A stretch of DNA of 64,000 nucleotides from Desulfatibacillum aliphaticivorans DSM 15576. GTDB taxonomy: Bacteria > Desulfobacterota > Desulfobacteria > Desulfobacterales > Desulfatibacillaceae. The stretch covers positions 186,001 to 250,000 of the forward strand of contig NZ_AUCT01000002.1 of assembly GCF_000429905.1 (NCBI RefSeq). The letters are read 5' to 3'. Of the stretch, positions 16,217-24,509 are shown in pieces. The notes below the pieces were generated by a model. The model did not search any database and had not been told where the DNA came from. It saw only the letters and a list, made by a program, of their open reading frames with translations. Positions within the stretch are counted from its first letter, which is position 1. Each line of letters begins with the position of its first letter. A program made the translations under genes and the position numbers.

Positions 16217-17422
16217 ATGGATTTTGCCATCTCTGAAAAAATGGAAACCATTCTCGGCATGATTAGAGAATTTGTGGACAAGGAACTCATTCCCATGGAG
16301 CCTGAATTCCTGACTAATGAGTTCAGGGATATGGAACCCGAGCTGGAAAAAAAGCGGGACATGGTCAAAAAGATGGAGCTGTGGGCGCCCAACCATCCCA
16401 AGGAATACGGCGGAATGGGCCTGAACCTCATGGACCATGCCCTGGTTTCCGAAGCCCTGGGCCGCACGCCCATCGGCCACTATGTTTTCGGCTGCCAGGC
16501 GCCTGACGCGGGCAACATAGAAATCCTGAACCTCCACGGCACGCCCGAGCAAAAGGATAAATACCTCCAGCCTTTGGTTGAAGGTAAAATCCGCTCCTGC
16601 TTCTCCATGACGGAAGTGGAGCAGCCCGGCTCCAACCCCGTGATCATGGACACCACGGCGGTCAAGGACGGCGACGACTACATCATCAACGGCCACAAAT
16701 GGTATTCCTCTTCCGCGGACGGCGCAGAATTCGCCATTGTCATGGCGGTGACCAACCCTGACAACGCCAAGTACATGCAGGCCAGCATGATCATCGTGCC
16801 CAGCGACACACCAGGCTTCAACCTGGTTCGCAACATCCCGGTCATGGGCCATGCAGGCAGCGGCTGGTCCAGCCACGGCGAAATCCTGTATCAAAACTGC
16901 CGCGTACCCCAGTCCAACCTGCTCGGCCCCGAGGGCGGCGGATTCGTCATCGCGCAAGAACGCCTCGGGCCCGGCCGCATCCATCACTGCATGCGCTGGA
17001 TCGGCATCTGCACCCGCGCTTTCGACCTGATGGTTCACAGGGCCAACACCCGCATGATGGCCCCCGGACAGCCCCTGGGCTCCAAACAAATCATCCAGGC
17101 CTTTATTTCCGAAAGCGCCGCCGAAATTCAAGCGGCCCGCCTCATGGTTCTCCAGGCCGCATGGGCCATGGAAACCAAGGGACACAAGGAAGCCCGCAAG
17201 GAAGTCTCCTTGATCAAGTTCTATGTTGCCGGAGTTATGCAAAAAGTTATCGACAGGGCCTTGCAGGTTCATGGCGGACTTGGTATGACTGACGATACGA
17301 TAATCGCCTTCCTGTTCAGGCATGAAAGAGCCGCCCGCATCTACGACGGCGCCGACGAAGTGCACAAGGCAAGCATTGCCCGGAGAATTTTAAAGGAATA
17401 CGAAGGCAAAAACATCAGATAG
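16217..17422 (+). CDS. Acyl-CoA dehydrogenase (ACAD10/11-like)
   Basis: A 401-residue flavoprotein with the three-part ACAD layout: N-terminal helices (1-125), a central beta domain with SCFSMTEVEQPGSNP and a W-Y-S-S segment around FAD, and C-terminal helices ending in LQVHGGLGMTDDT and RIYDGADEVHKASIARRIL. The usual catalytic Glu is not in its medium-chain position; R-I-Y-D-G-A-D-E-V-H resembles the ACAD10/11 and bacterial APH-linked subfamily. The Shine-Dalgarno AAGGAGG lies at 16204-16210. Together with the two kinases downstream it is a split form of eukaryotic ACAD10/11. Those enzymes are reported to act on 4-hydroxyacyl-CoAs through phosphorylation and elimination. Confidence 0.9.
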   Translation: MDFAISEKMETILGMIREFVDKELIPMEPEFLTNEFRDMEPELEKKRDMVKKMELWAPNHPKEYGGMGLNLMDHALVSEALGRTPIGHYVFGCQAPDAGNIEILNLHGTPEQKDKYLQPLVEGKIRSCFSMTEVEQPGSNPVIMDTTAVKDGDDYIINGHKWYSSSADGAEFAIVMAVTNPDNAKYMQASMIIVPSDTPGFNLVRNIPVMGHAGSGWSSHGEILYQNCRVPQSNLLGPEGGGFVIAQERLGPGRIHHCMRWIGICTRAFDLMVHRANTRMMAPGQPLGSKQIIQAFISESAAEIQAARLMVLQAAWAMETKGHKEARKEVSLIKFYVAGVMQKVIDRALQVHGGLGMTDDTIIAFLFRHERAARIYDGADEVHKASIARRILKEYEGKNIR

Positions 17423-17509
17423 ATGCTTTGGAAAAGGCCTTTCAGGGCGTCAGGCCCCGGGAGGCCTTTCCCTCATAACAAGAAAACGGAGGGAACCACC
17501 GACCCCGCT

Positions 17510-18211
17510 ATGATGACTTATGAAGAGTTTAAAAGCATGGTCCATCTTTCGCGGCGAGAGATCTGCAAGGAGATCTTCAACGAAAACAAGGACCTGATCA
17601 AAGTCAAAAAGCCTGAAAGGGTGGTAAAGAACCTCGGGAAAATATTCGAGGCCACCCTGGCCTTGAGCAATAAAAAAGGATTCCATGCCATGAGCCTGAG
17701 GGATCTCTCCTCAGGCGCAGGCCTTTCCATGGGCGCCTTGTATTCCTATTTTTCCAGCAAGGAAGAGCTGCTGCGCATGATCCAGGATCAGGGTCGACGC
17801 ATCACTTCGCGCATCCTGGAGGAGCAGATAGGAACCGTCGAGGCCACCCGGGAAAAATTGCAAACAGCCATTGTTGTGCACCTTTATCTTTCCGAGGTCA
17901 TGCAGCCATGGTTTTATTTTTCCTATATGGAGGCCAAAAACCTGCCCAAGCGCGCCCAAAAGGAAGCCATCTTGAGCGAGTTGTCCACCGAGCAGATGTA
18001 CGCGGACATCATTAAGCAGGGCCAGCGGGAAGGCATCTTTAAGCCAAGGGATCCGGAAATGACCTCGGCTTTTATCAAGGCCATGTTGCAGGACTGGTAT
18101 TTGAAAAAATGGAAGTACCAGGCCAGACAGGTTACCGTGGACGCATACGGCAAAGTTGTGGTAGATTGGGCCTTCGCATACCTGGACAACCAAACTGCAA
18201 TGGAACAATAG
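17510..18211 (+). CDS. TetR-family transcriptional regulator
   Basis: A regulator of about 233 residues. An N-terminal extension (~45 residues) precedes the HTH (KIFEATLALSNKKGFHAMSL, RDLSSGAGLSMGALYSYFSS). The C-terminal domain is of the type seen in acyl-CoA-responsive TetR proteins. The start is uncertain. ATG 17510 or 17513 follow GGAGGG (17488-17493) at a long distance, while ATG 17423 abuts the previous stop without a Shine-Dalgarno. It sits inside the acyl-CoA operon, 7 bases before the first kinase, and probably controls the operon through the palindrome at 15400-15413 with an acyl-CoA ligand. Confidence 0.88.
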   Translation: MMTYEEFKSMVHLSRREICKEIFNENKDLIKVKKPERVVKNLGKIFEATLALSNKKGFHAMSLRDLSSGAGLSMGALYSYFSSKEELLRMIQDQGRRITSRILEEQIGTVEATREKLQTAIVVHLYLSEVMQPWFYFSYMEAKNLPKRAQKEAILSELSTEQMYADIIKQGQREGIFKPRDPEMTSAFIKAMLQDWYLKKWKYQARQVTVDAYGKVVVDWAFAYLDNQTAMEQ

Positions 18212-18218
18212 AACCGCC

Positions 18219-19292
18219 ATGAGCCTGATACTGGATCAACCGCATGCCCCCCGGGAAGGCGAGGAGTTGGACCTCGCGTCCATCGAGCCTTTTTTAAAAG
18301 ACTCCATCCCCGGCCTGGACGGTCCTATTGAAATCAGTCAATTCCCGTCAGGACATTCCAACCTGACATACAGCATCAAAGCCGGAGACAGGGACTTGGT
18401 CCTGCGCAGACCCCCATTCGGCGCCAAAGCCAAATCCGCCCACGACATGGGGCGGGAGTACCGGGTGATGAGCGCCCTGCACGGAAAATTTCCCTATTGC
18501 CCCAAGCCCCTGGCCTACACGGAAGACGCCTCCATCATAGGAAGTCAGTTCTATGTCATGGAGAGGATCAAGGGGACCATCATCAGAAAGGACGTTCCCG
18601 AAGGCCTGAACCTTGGGCCGGAAAAAGCCAGGGCATTGTGCCTGGAGATGATGGACGTCCTGGCTCAGCTCCATACCCTGGATATCAAGGAAGTGGGGCT
18701 GGAAAACTTCGGCAAGCCCAAAGGATACACCCAAAGGCAGGTGCAAGGGTGGACCAGGCGCTACCACAACGCCAAAACACCCGACACGCCTGATTGCGAG
18801 CCCATCATAGAATGGCTGGAAGCCAATATGCCCCCGGAACCGGACCGGGCCTCCGTGCTTCACGGCGATTTCAAGATGGACAACGTAATCCTGGATCCCC
18901 ATGACCCCACCAAAATCATCGGGGTCCTGGACTGGGAAATGTCCACCACGGGCAATCCCCTGATGGATTTGGCGAACCCGGTCAGCTACTGGGCTCAGGC
19001 CGACGACGAGCAGGATTTTATCGACATTCGCATGATGCCCACCCACATACCGGGGGCATTGACCAGAAAAGAACTTATCGAACGATACGCCGAAAAAACC
19101 GGGTTTGACATCCCGGACTTCACATTTTACATCTGCTTCGGCGTGTTTCGGTTAATTGTCATAGACCAGCAAATTTATTATCGTTTCTACCACGGCCAGA
19201 CCAAAGACGAACGTTTCGCCGAGTTTATCCACAGGGTGCATGTTTTAACCAAAAAGGCCAGCGCCATTATAAAAGGCGGCATGAGCCTGTAA
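18219..19292 (+). CDS. APH-type phosphotransferase (ACAD10/11 kinase domain), copy 1
   Basis: A 357-residue aminoglycoside-phosphotransferase-fold kinase. The nucleotide-binding lobe has SGHSNLTYSI and LVLRRPPFG. The catalytic loop is VLHGDFKMDNVILD, with the Mg-binding DWEMS downstream. The length and motifs match the N-terminal kinase of ACAD11 and the LvaA kinase of levulinate catabolism, which phosphorylate hydroxyacyl-CoA. It lies 7 bases after the TetR gene. It is a tandem paralog of the next gene: same length and similar along the whole sequence, including the opening LKDSIPGL and the closing IYYRFYH. Confidence 0.9.
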   Translation: MSLILDQPHAPREGEELDLASIEPFLKDSIPGLDGPIEISQFPSGHSNLTYSIKAGDRDLVLRRPPFGAKAKSAHDMGREYRVMSALHGKFPYCPKPLAYTEDASIIGSQFYVMERIKGTIIRKDVPEGLNLGPEKARALCLEMMDVLAQLHTLDIKEVGLENFGKPKGYTQRQVQGWTRRYHNAKTPDTPDCEPIIEWLEANMPPEPDRASVLHGDFKMDNVILDPHDPTKIIGVLDWEMSTTGNPLMDLANPVSYWAQADDEQDFIDIRMMPTHIPGALTRKELIERYAEKTGFDIPDFTFYICFGVFRLIVIDQQIYYRFYHGQTKDERFAEFIHRVHVLTKKASAIIKGGMSL

Positions 19293-19343
19293 AGAATCTT
19301 CTCCCTGGGAGCCAAAAAACTGGCCGTTATTTTACCGGATGAA

Positions 19344-19357
19344 AACGATTTCCCGTT
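19344..19357 (+). promoter_or_regulatory. Weak operator-like palindrome between kinase genes
   Basis: AACGATTTCCCGTT keeps the outer AACG/CGTT arms of the site at 15400-15413 but has an unrelated centre. It lies 39 bases before the second kinase gene and could be a secondary binding site, or chance. Confidence 0.25.
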
Positions 19358-19395
19358 GTGTGAACGCCTGTGACAAGAATATTTAGGAGCAATCC

Positions 19396-20469
19396 ATGAG
19401 CGAAACATTAGACAAACCAAAAGAAATTCGGGAAGGCGAAGAACTGGAAGCCGCGGCAATCGAACCCTTTTTAAAGGACTCCATTCCCGGCCTGGAAGGC
19501 GAGGTGAAGGTCAGCCAGTTTCCCTCCGGCCACTCCAATCTGACATACAGTATTTCCGTGGGAGACGCGGACCTTGTTTTGCGCAGGCCCCCGTTCGGCA
19601 CCAAAGCGGCCACAGCCCATGACATGCACCGGGAGTACAAGGTATTGAAGGCGCTTCGCGAGGCCTATCCCTATTGCCCCGAAGTGCTGGCCTACACGGA
19701 CGACGAGTCCGTCATCGGCTGCCCCTTCTACGTCATGAGGCGGATCAAGGGCATCATCCTGAGAAAAGAGCTTCCCAAGGAACTGAATTTCACGCCTGAA
19801 AAAACCCGGGCCTTTTGCGAGGAATTGATCGACGTCCACGCTGCACTTCATAACGTGGATATGTATGAAGTGGGCCTGGACACCTTCGGCAAGCCCGAGG
19901 GCTACACCCGCAGGCAGGTGGAAGGCTGGAGCAAGCGCTATCGCAAGGCCAAAACCCCGGACGTCCCGGACTGTGAAGCCATCATGGCCTGGCTGGCCGA
20001 ACGCATGCCCCCGGACCCGGACAAAGCCACCATCCTCCACGGCGACTTTAAGCCCGACAACGTCATCCTGGACCCCAACAACCCGACCAAGATTATCGGC
20101 GTCCTGGACTGGGAAATGGCCACCATCGGCAATCCCCTGATGGACCTGGGCAGTTCTCTCGGGTACTGGACCCAGAAAGGCGACCCAGACGAAATGCGGT
20201 CCGCCCCCATGATGCCCCCGGAGCTTGGAGAGGTCATGTCCCGGAAAGAGATCATTGATCGCTACGCCGAAAAAACCGGCATCAACATGGACAACTTCAA
20301 CTTCTACTGGTGCTTTGGCATTTTCCGCCTGATCGTCATCGCCCAGCAGATTTACTATCGGTTCTACCACAAGCAGACCAAGGATCAGCGCTTCGCCCAA
20401 TTGGGCTTAGCCGTGCACATCCTGGCCAACGCCGCCGACCGCATCGTGGAGGGCAAGCTGGAAATTTAG
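19396..20469 (+). CDS. APH-type phosphotransferase (ACAD10/11 kinase domain), copy 2
   Basis: A 357-residue paralog of the preceding gene. All kinase motifs are intact: SGHSNLTYSI, LVLRRPPFG, ILHGDFKPDNVILD and DWEMA. Differences cluster in the first 20 residues and in the helical substrate lobe (LGSSLGYWTQKGDPDEM versus LANPVSYWAQADDEQDF), suggesting a different acyl chain or stereoisomer (inference). TTAGGAGC stands 8 bases before ATG 19396. The 103-base gap from copy 1 is the longest in the operon and contains a weak operator-like site. A terminator follows. Confidence 0.9.
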   Translation: MSETLDKPKEIREGEELEAAAIEPFLKDSIPGLEGEVKVSQFPSGHSNLTYSISVGDADLVLRRPPFGTKAATAHDMHREYKVLKALREAYPYCPEVLAYTDDESVIGCPFYVMRRIKGIILRKELPKELNFTPEKTRAFCEELIDVHAALHNVDMYEVGLDTFGKPEGYTRRQVEGWSKRYRKAKTPDVPDCEAIMAWLAERMPPDPDKATILHGDFKPDNVILDPNNPTKIIGVLDWEMATIGNPLMDLGSSLGYWTQKGDPDEMRSAPMMPPELGEVMSRKEIIDRYAEKTGINMDNFNFYWCFGIFRLIVIAQQIYYRFYHKQTKDQRFAQLGLAVHILANAADRIVEGKLEI

Positions 20470-20500
20470 CCCGGAAGTCTTTCAGACAGAACAAAAAATC

Positions 20501-20560
20501 AAGCCCCGCCTCCGCAATTGAGTTTGCCTGTCAGGCGCTCACGCGAGCGGGGCTTTTTTG
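20501..20560 (+). terminator. Terminator of acyl-CoA operon
   Basis: AAGCCCCGC (20501-20509) pairs with GCGGGGCTT (20547-20555) and is followed by T5. The loop is long and contains a smaller CGCTC/GAGCG hairpin, so two pairings compete. Confidence 0.65.
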
Positions 20561-20625
20561 TTATCCGTTTTCAGTCATCCATCCCTGGACGCCGCCCCGA
20601 ATTGCTAAAGAAAGTCAACTAATCA

Positions 20626-20661
20626 AAGACGTCCCCCCAAATTAAGACGTCCCCCCAAATT
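20626..20661. repeat. 18-bp tandem repeat, AAGACGTCCCCCCAAATT
   Basis: Two exact head-to-tail copies (20626-20643 and 20644-20661). The palindromic GACGTC core next to a C6 run looks like half of a dispersed REP-type element, but no transposase is nearby. Confidence 0.85.
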
Positions 20662-20852
20662 CTATTATCAAATGATTTCAATAGCCTTTAAAGTTATTGA
20701 CTTTTTGACGGACGTCCCGCAGAATCCTAACTTTTTATATCTCTGAAATTATGCATTATTTTTTGCTAAAATTCCATTTTAAAATGGATTTAATCGCCTT
20801 TTCCAAAGAACAACATGTCGCTCTGCGCCCCCGGTTGAATTACAAATAGGCT

Positions 20853-22127
20853 TCATTTGGCGGCAATATGGCCCGCCAGGCGTTTGCCCAGGCTGGCAAG
20901 GGTGTAGGAAGGCGGCACGCCCCAGGCTTCGGGGATGACCGAGCAATCGCACACGAACAGGTTTTCTATGCGGGTCATGAGGTTGGCGTCCACCACGTCT
21001 CCTATCTTGGCCGTGCCGCCGGGATGCCCGGCGATGTACCAGGTTTTGAAGCAATCCATGGCGCCCGCCCCTTTCAGGATCTTTTTTGCGATCCCGTATC
21101 CCTTTCTTAAACGCCCCCAATCCGCCTTGCCCAGGTTTTTCATGACCCCGCCGCGATCCGTCAGGCGGCCTCCCAGGTCGTCCCGGATTTTCACCATAAT
21201 GCCCAACACCTTTTTGTGAGCCAAAACCTTGTCAAAGCGCATCATCTGGGCCGTAAAGCCCATGTACACCGAGGGATGCACGGAAAGGTCCGTCAGCATG
21301 ATTCCCTCGTCCTCAAAATGCACACCCGCGGTCATGGGAACCTCGCCGCCGCCCACGGAATCCCCGGTCACGCCAAAGGCCATCACAAGGGGATCCACAA
21401 AAAAATTGCAGCCCGCTTCTTTTACGCCCGAACGGCGGAGAATAATCGGAGATCCCAAGCCTCCGGCCCCCAAGACCACCATGGGCGCAAAAGCCTTGCG
21501 CTCCCTGCCCTTATGCCTGAAGACCACGCCTTCGGCCCGGTCGTTTTTGACGATCACCCGGCGAACCCGGGCGCGATCCATCAATTGGGCGCCGTTTGCA
21601 ACCGCTTCGTGGGCGAAGTTGCGCGCGGTCCATTTGGCGCCGTAGGGGCAGCCTGTATAGCACTTGTAGCAATCCAGGCGGCATTTATCCTGATAGATGA
21701 ATTTGCGGATTTTCTTCCAATCGTATCCCAGGGAGCGGGCCGAATCGGTCAAACGCCGGACGCCCTCGCCCGTCAGGGAGTCTTTCAAGGGAGCGCAGGG
21801 AATTTCGTCAAGGACTTCCGCCGCCTCTTGGGAGACGTCCACGCCGTACCGTTCAAGCATTGCAACCGGAGGGTCGAATGCGGTGGCGCAATACAAGGAC
21901 GTGCTGCCCCCCACGGTGGTGGCCCGGCCTACGATCAGGCCCTGGGGAGTGACAAAGACATTCTTCCCGGGCGCGCCGATCATGGAAAGGCTCTGAACCT
22001 GGGAGCCGTTAAAAGGCTCCCCGCCTCCCCATTCCAGCATGAGCACCCTGGCGCCTTTGGCGCTGAGGCCCCGGGCCGTGGAAGCGCCGCCCGGCCCCGT
22101 TCCGACGATGATGGCGTCGTATTGCAT
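20853..22127 (-). CDS. GMC-family FAD oxidoreductase with ferredoxin-like Cys cluster
   Basis: A 424-residue flavoprotein. The N-terminal FAD fold is DAIIVGTGPGGASTARGL followed by VLMLEWGGG. The GMC signature region GRATTVGGSTSLY is near residue 70. The C-terminal GMC domain has HPGGTAKIGDVVD and NLFVCDCSVIPEAWGVPPSYTL. A cysteine motif at about 150-165, C-R-L-D-C-Y-K-C-Y-T-G-C-P-Y-G-A-K, has the spacing C-x3-C-x2-C-x3-C-P of a [4Fe-4S] site, as in long-chain alcohol and sterol oxidoreductases of anaerobes. It probably oxidises a hydroxyl group and passes electrons to ferredoxin-like carriers. The start is ATG 22127 with GGAGG upstream. It is monocistronic. Confidence 0.88.
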   Translation of the reverse strand: MQYDAIIVGTGPGGASTARGLSAKGARVLMLEWGGGEPFNGSQVQSLSMIGAPGKNVFVTPQGLIVGRATTVGGSTSLYCATAFDPPVAMLERYGVDVSQEAAEVLDEIPCAPLKDSLTGEGVRRLTDSARSLGYDWKKIRKFIYQDKCRLDCYKCYTGCPYGAKWTARNFAHEAVANGAQLMDRARVRRVIVKNDRAEGVVFRHKGRERKAFAPMVVLGAGGLGSPIILRRSGVKEAGCNFFVDPLVMAFGVTGDSVGGGEVPMTAGVHFEDEGIMLTDLSVHPSVYMGFTAQMMRFDKVLAHKKVLGIMVKIRDDLGGRLTDRGGVMKNLGKADWGRLRKGYGIAKKILKGAGAMDCFKTWYIAGHPGGTAKIGDVVDANLMTRIENLFVCDCSVIPEAWGVPPSYTLASLGKRLAGHIAAK

Positions 22128-22558
22128 GGAAGTTCCTCCGTTCGAGGCTTTTATTCTACGCTTGGTATAGACAAGGATAATTCAGGAGGCGAAGGATTGC
22201 AAGAAATTTTGAAAAATGCGCAATAAAACGACTTAACTCTATACTTTCGAGAATCAAGTTTTCTTCACATATCCATGAAATTGCAGTAGGCTATGAGGTA
22301 TTCAACATCAAGCCGGCGTCCCAAGAACTCCCTCCTCCTTGACGGGGGAGGGTTGGGGTGGGGGTGACATTGGGCGTCATTCCGGATAGTTCCCCCCCAT
22401 CCTGTCCTTCCCCCGCCAGGGGGGAAGGGACCATGACTCTCGGGCTCTGGTATATAGATAGATATGAGCCGCATACATAACTATCTGATTTCAAAGCACT
22501 ACGTTCAATCGTAAACGTTGAGGACTTAACTCCAATCTTTCGGGATTGGGATTAGTGC
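22128..22558. other. Intergenic region with G/C-rich repeat
   Basis: About 430 bases. The central part is the dispersed-repeat-like element at 22330-22428. The remainder is AT-rich with no convincing gene or promoter. Confidence 0.6.
22330..22428. repeat. Dispersed repeat element with two G/C hairpins
   Basis: Two hairpins face each other. One pairs 22330-22338 (CCCTCCTCC) with 22344-22352. The other pairs CCTTCCCCC (22406-22414) with GGGGGAAGG (22420-22428). The GGGTTGGGGTGGGGGTG spacer is characteristic of a repeat scattered through many bacterial genomes that is often mis-translated as P-H-P-N-P-P-P-S-R. It is noncoding here. Confidence 0.7.
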
Positions 22559-23449
22559 TTAAAAGAAAAAATTTAAAATGTACTTTCCTGCAACGAACAG
22601 CACGCAAAAGCATAAAACCATTTTAATGGTTCTTGGAGCAAAAAACTTCTGGCAGCGGGCGCCCATATAGATTCCGGCCAGGCCTCCCAGGCCGAACAAC
22701 AGCCCCAGGCCAATGTCCGGGGCGACGGAAACGCCTGGATAGTATCTTGCCAGAAAGCTGTAAAAGGCGACTCCCGCAATGGAGGTGGCAAAGGTGCCCA
22801 TAAGGGCCGCGCCCGCCACGGTGTATACGGGCAGGCCGAAAATGGCCACCATGAACGGCGCGATAATGGAGCCGCCGCCGATGCCGTATATGCCTCCGAT
22901 AATCCCGACAATAAAGCACAGCAGATAAATTTTAAGGGTGGACACGGAATAGGAGTCCTGGTCGAATTCAAAAGAGATGGTGGACATGGAGAATTTCGCC
23001 TGTCCCACGGAAGGGCGATTTCCCTCATTAGCCGCCATGCCCTTGCCCTTAGTTCCCTTCAACACGTCCAGCACCAGCCGATATCCCAGATACAGGAGCA
23101 CCAGCCCGGCGAAAAACTTGAAGTTTTTCGGATCAGGAAGCCACTTGACCCGAACCCATGCGCCGATAAACACGCCTGGCAGGGTTCCGACCACCACGGC
23201 CCAGGCCAGAGGCCAAAGCATGCGCTGTTCCCTGATGAACCGGTAAATTCCTCCCGGGATGGCGACAATGTTAAACAGTTGGTTTGTAGCGCTGACGGAC
23301 GGGGACGAATACCCCAGCACGCTCACTTGAAAAGGAAGCAGCATGAATGCGCCGGAGACCCCGCCCATGGAGGTGAAAAAGGACACGGCGAACGCCACCA
23401 GGGGCGGAACCAAAGGATGGACGTTGATGTCTGCAACGGGAAAATACAT
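22559..23449 (-). CDS. TauE/SafE-family sulfite/organosulfonate exporter
   Basis: A 296-residue membrane protein with about eight hydrophobic helices in two pseudo-repeats. Each repeat has the family's glycine-rich segment: FFTSMGGVSGAFMLLPF in the first half and VGIIGGIYGIGGGSIIAPF in the second. A charged cytoplasmic loop (about 135-170) separates the halves. Family members export sulfite, sulfonates or other small anions. In a sulfate reducer, sulfite or a sulfur oxyanion is a reasonable guess but not shown. ATG 23449 has AGGAGC upstream. There is no partner gene in the same operon. Confidence 0.9.
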   Translation of the reverse strand: MYFPVADINVHPLVPPLVAFAVSFFTSMGGVSGAFMLLPFQVSVLGYSSPSVSATNQLFNIVAIPGGIYRFIREQRMLWPLAWAVVVGTLPGVFIGAWVRVKWLPDPKNFKFFAGLVLLYLGYRLVLDVLKGTKGKGMAANEGNRPSVGQAKFSMSTISFEFDQDSYSVSTLKIYLLCFIVGIIGGIYGIGGGSIIAPFMVAIFGLPVYTVAGAALMGTFATSIAGVAFYSFLARYYPGVSVAPDIGLGLLFGLGGLAGIYMGARCQKFFAPRTIKMVLCFCVLFVAGKYILNFFF

Positions 23450-23719
23450 GGCTGCTCCTGAACGTTAAAAGCTCGGACCCACGCGCTCGATAGATTGGAA
23501 GCACACCCATGCCATATGCTTACTGATCTTATCTATGCCACATATACGGCTTCCAGCCAAGTAAAATGGACGGCCGACTGCCACAAAGTGGTATACAAAA
23601 TTTGGGCTGCAGGAAGTCTCTTGCGCCCTTAAACGGCCCGTGATACTTTATCCGATCTCCGGGGCGACCGACAAACGTCCCGATGCGGATCGTTTTTTAC
23701 CATAACAAGGAGAACCTTT

Positions 23720-24493
23720 ATGCAGGTGCTTGTAGAAAAAAACGGACCGGTCTTTACGGTAATCATCAACCGGCCTGACAAAAAAAACGCCGTGGACGGC
23801 CCCACCGCCCAACTTCTCGCCGATGCATTTCGTGAATTCGACGCGGACGACTCCGCCAGCGTCGCCGTGTTATGCGGCGCGGACGGAACCTTTTGCTCGG
23901 GCGCGGACCTCTCGGCGGTCGCGGACCCGGAAGGGGGGCGGCTGCATCAGTTGAACGAAGACATGAGCCAGGACGGCCCCATGGGCCCCAGCCGCATGCT
24001 GTTGTCCAAACCGGTCATTGCAGCGGTTTCCGGCTACGCCGTGGCCGGCGGCTTGGAATTGGCCCTGTGGTGCGATTTGCGCGTGATGGAGTCGGACGCC
24101 GTATTCGGCGTGTATTGCCGCAGGTACGGAGTGCCCTTGATAGACGGAGGAACCCAGCGCCTGGCCCGTTTGATAGGCCAGAGCCGGGCCATGGACATGG
24201 TGCTTACCGGCCGCAGCATCGGAGCGGAAGAGGCATTTGCCATGGGCTTGGCCAATCGGGTGGTCGGCCCGGGATCATCCCGCCAGGCCGCCGAGGAATT
24301 GGCCGCGCGCATTGCCAAGTTCCCCCAAACCTGCATGCGAAGCGACCGCATGGCTCTGTTAAAAGGCTTTAACATGGACTTTGACAAAGCCATGGAAATG
24401 GAATTTCAAATGGGTCTGGATGTCATAAGAAGCGGAGAAACCGTGTCGGGCGCCCAACGGTTCGTGGCCGGCCAGGATAGGGAAAAGCCCTGA
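23720..24493 (+). CDS. Crotonase-superfamily protein (enoyl-CoA hydratase-like)
   Basis: A 257-residue crotonase fold with both oxyanion-hole segments (FCSGADLSAV and SGYAVAGGLELALWCDLRV). The first catalytic Glu (rat E144 position, in G-G-L-E-L) is present. The second (rat E164 position, in F-G-Q-P-E) is replaced: FGVYCRRYGVPLIDGGTQRL puts Cys there. Simple hydration is therefore doubtful; the F-G-V-Y-C-R-R-x-G-V-P-L-I-D-G-G-T variant is a recurrent subfamily of uncharacterised crotonases. AAGGAG lies 8 bases before ATG 23720. The LarE gene begins 16 bases after its stop, so it probably heads a three-gene operon with larE and the YcaO-TPR gene. Confidence 0.88.
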   Translation: MQVLVEKNGPVFTVIINRPDKKNAVDGPTAQLLADAFREFDADDSASVAVLCGADGTFCSGADLSAVADPEGGRLHQLNEDMSQDGPMGPSRMLLSKPVIAAVSGYAVAGGLELALWCDLRVMESDAVFGVYCRRYGVPLIDGGTQRLARLIGQSRAMDMVLTGRSIGAEEAFAMGLANRVVGPGSSRQAAEELAARIAKFPQTCMRSDRMALLKGFNMDFDKAMEMEFQMGLDVIRSGETVSGAQRFVAGQDREKP

Positions 24494-24509
24494 GCTTATT
24501 ATAATATTT

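Larger units (their letters stand above)
20470..20852. other. Convergent intergenic region
   Basis: About 380 bases between convergent genes. It contains the operon terminator (20501-20560) and an 18-bp tandem repeat (20626-20661). A further GACGGACGTCC near 20706-20719 resembles part of the repeat. No gene was seen. Confidence 0.7.

Noticed and set aside
22265..22474. Short open frames (-) in the G/C repeat element
   Set aside because: Translation gives the P-H-P-N-P-P-P-S-R type sequence typical of a mis-translated dispersed repeat.
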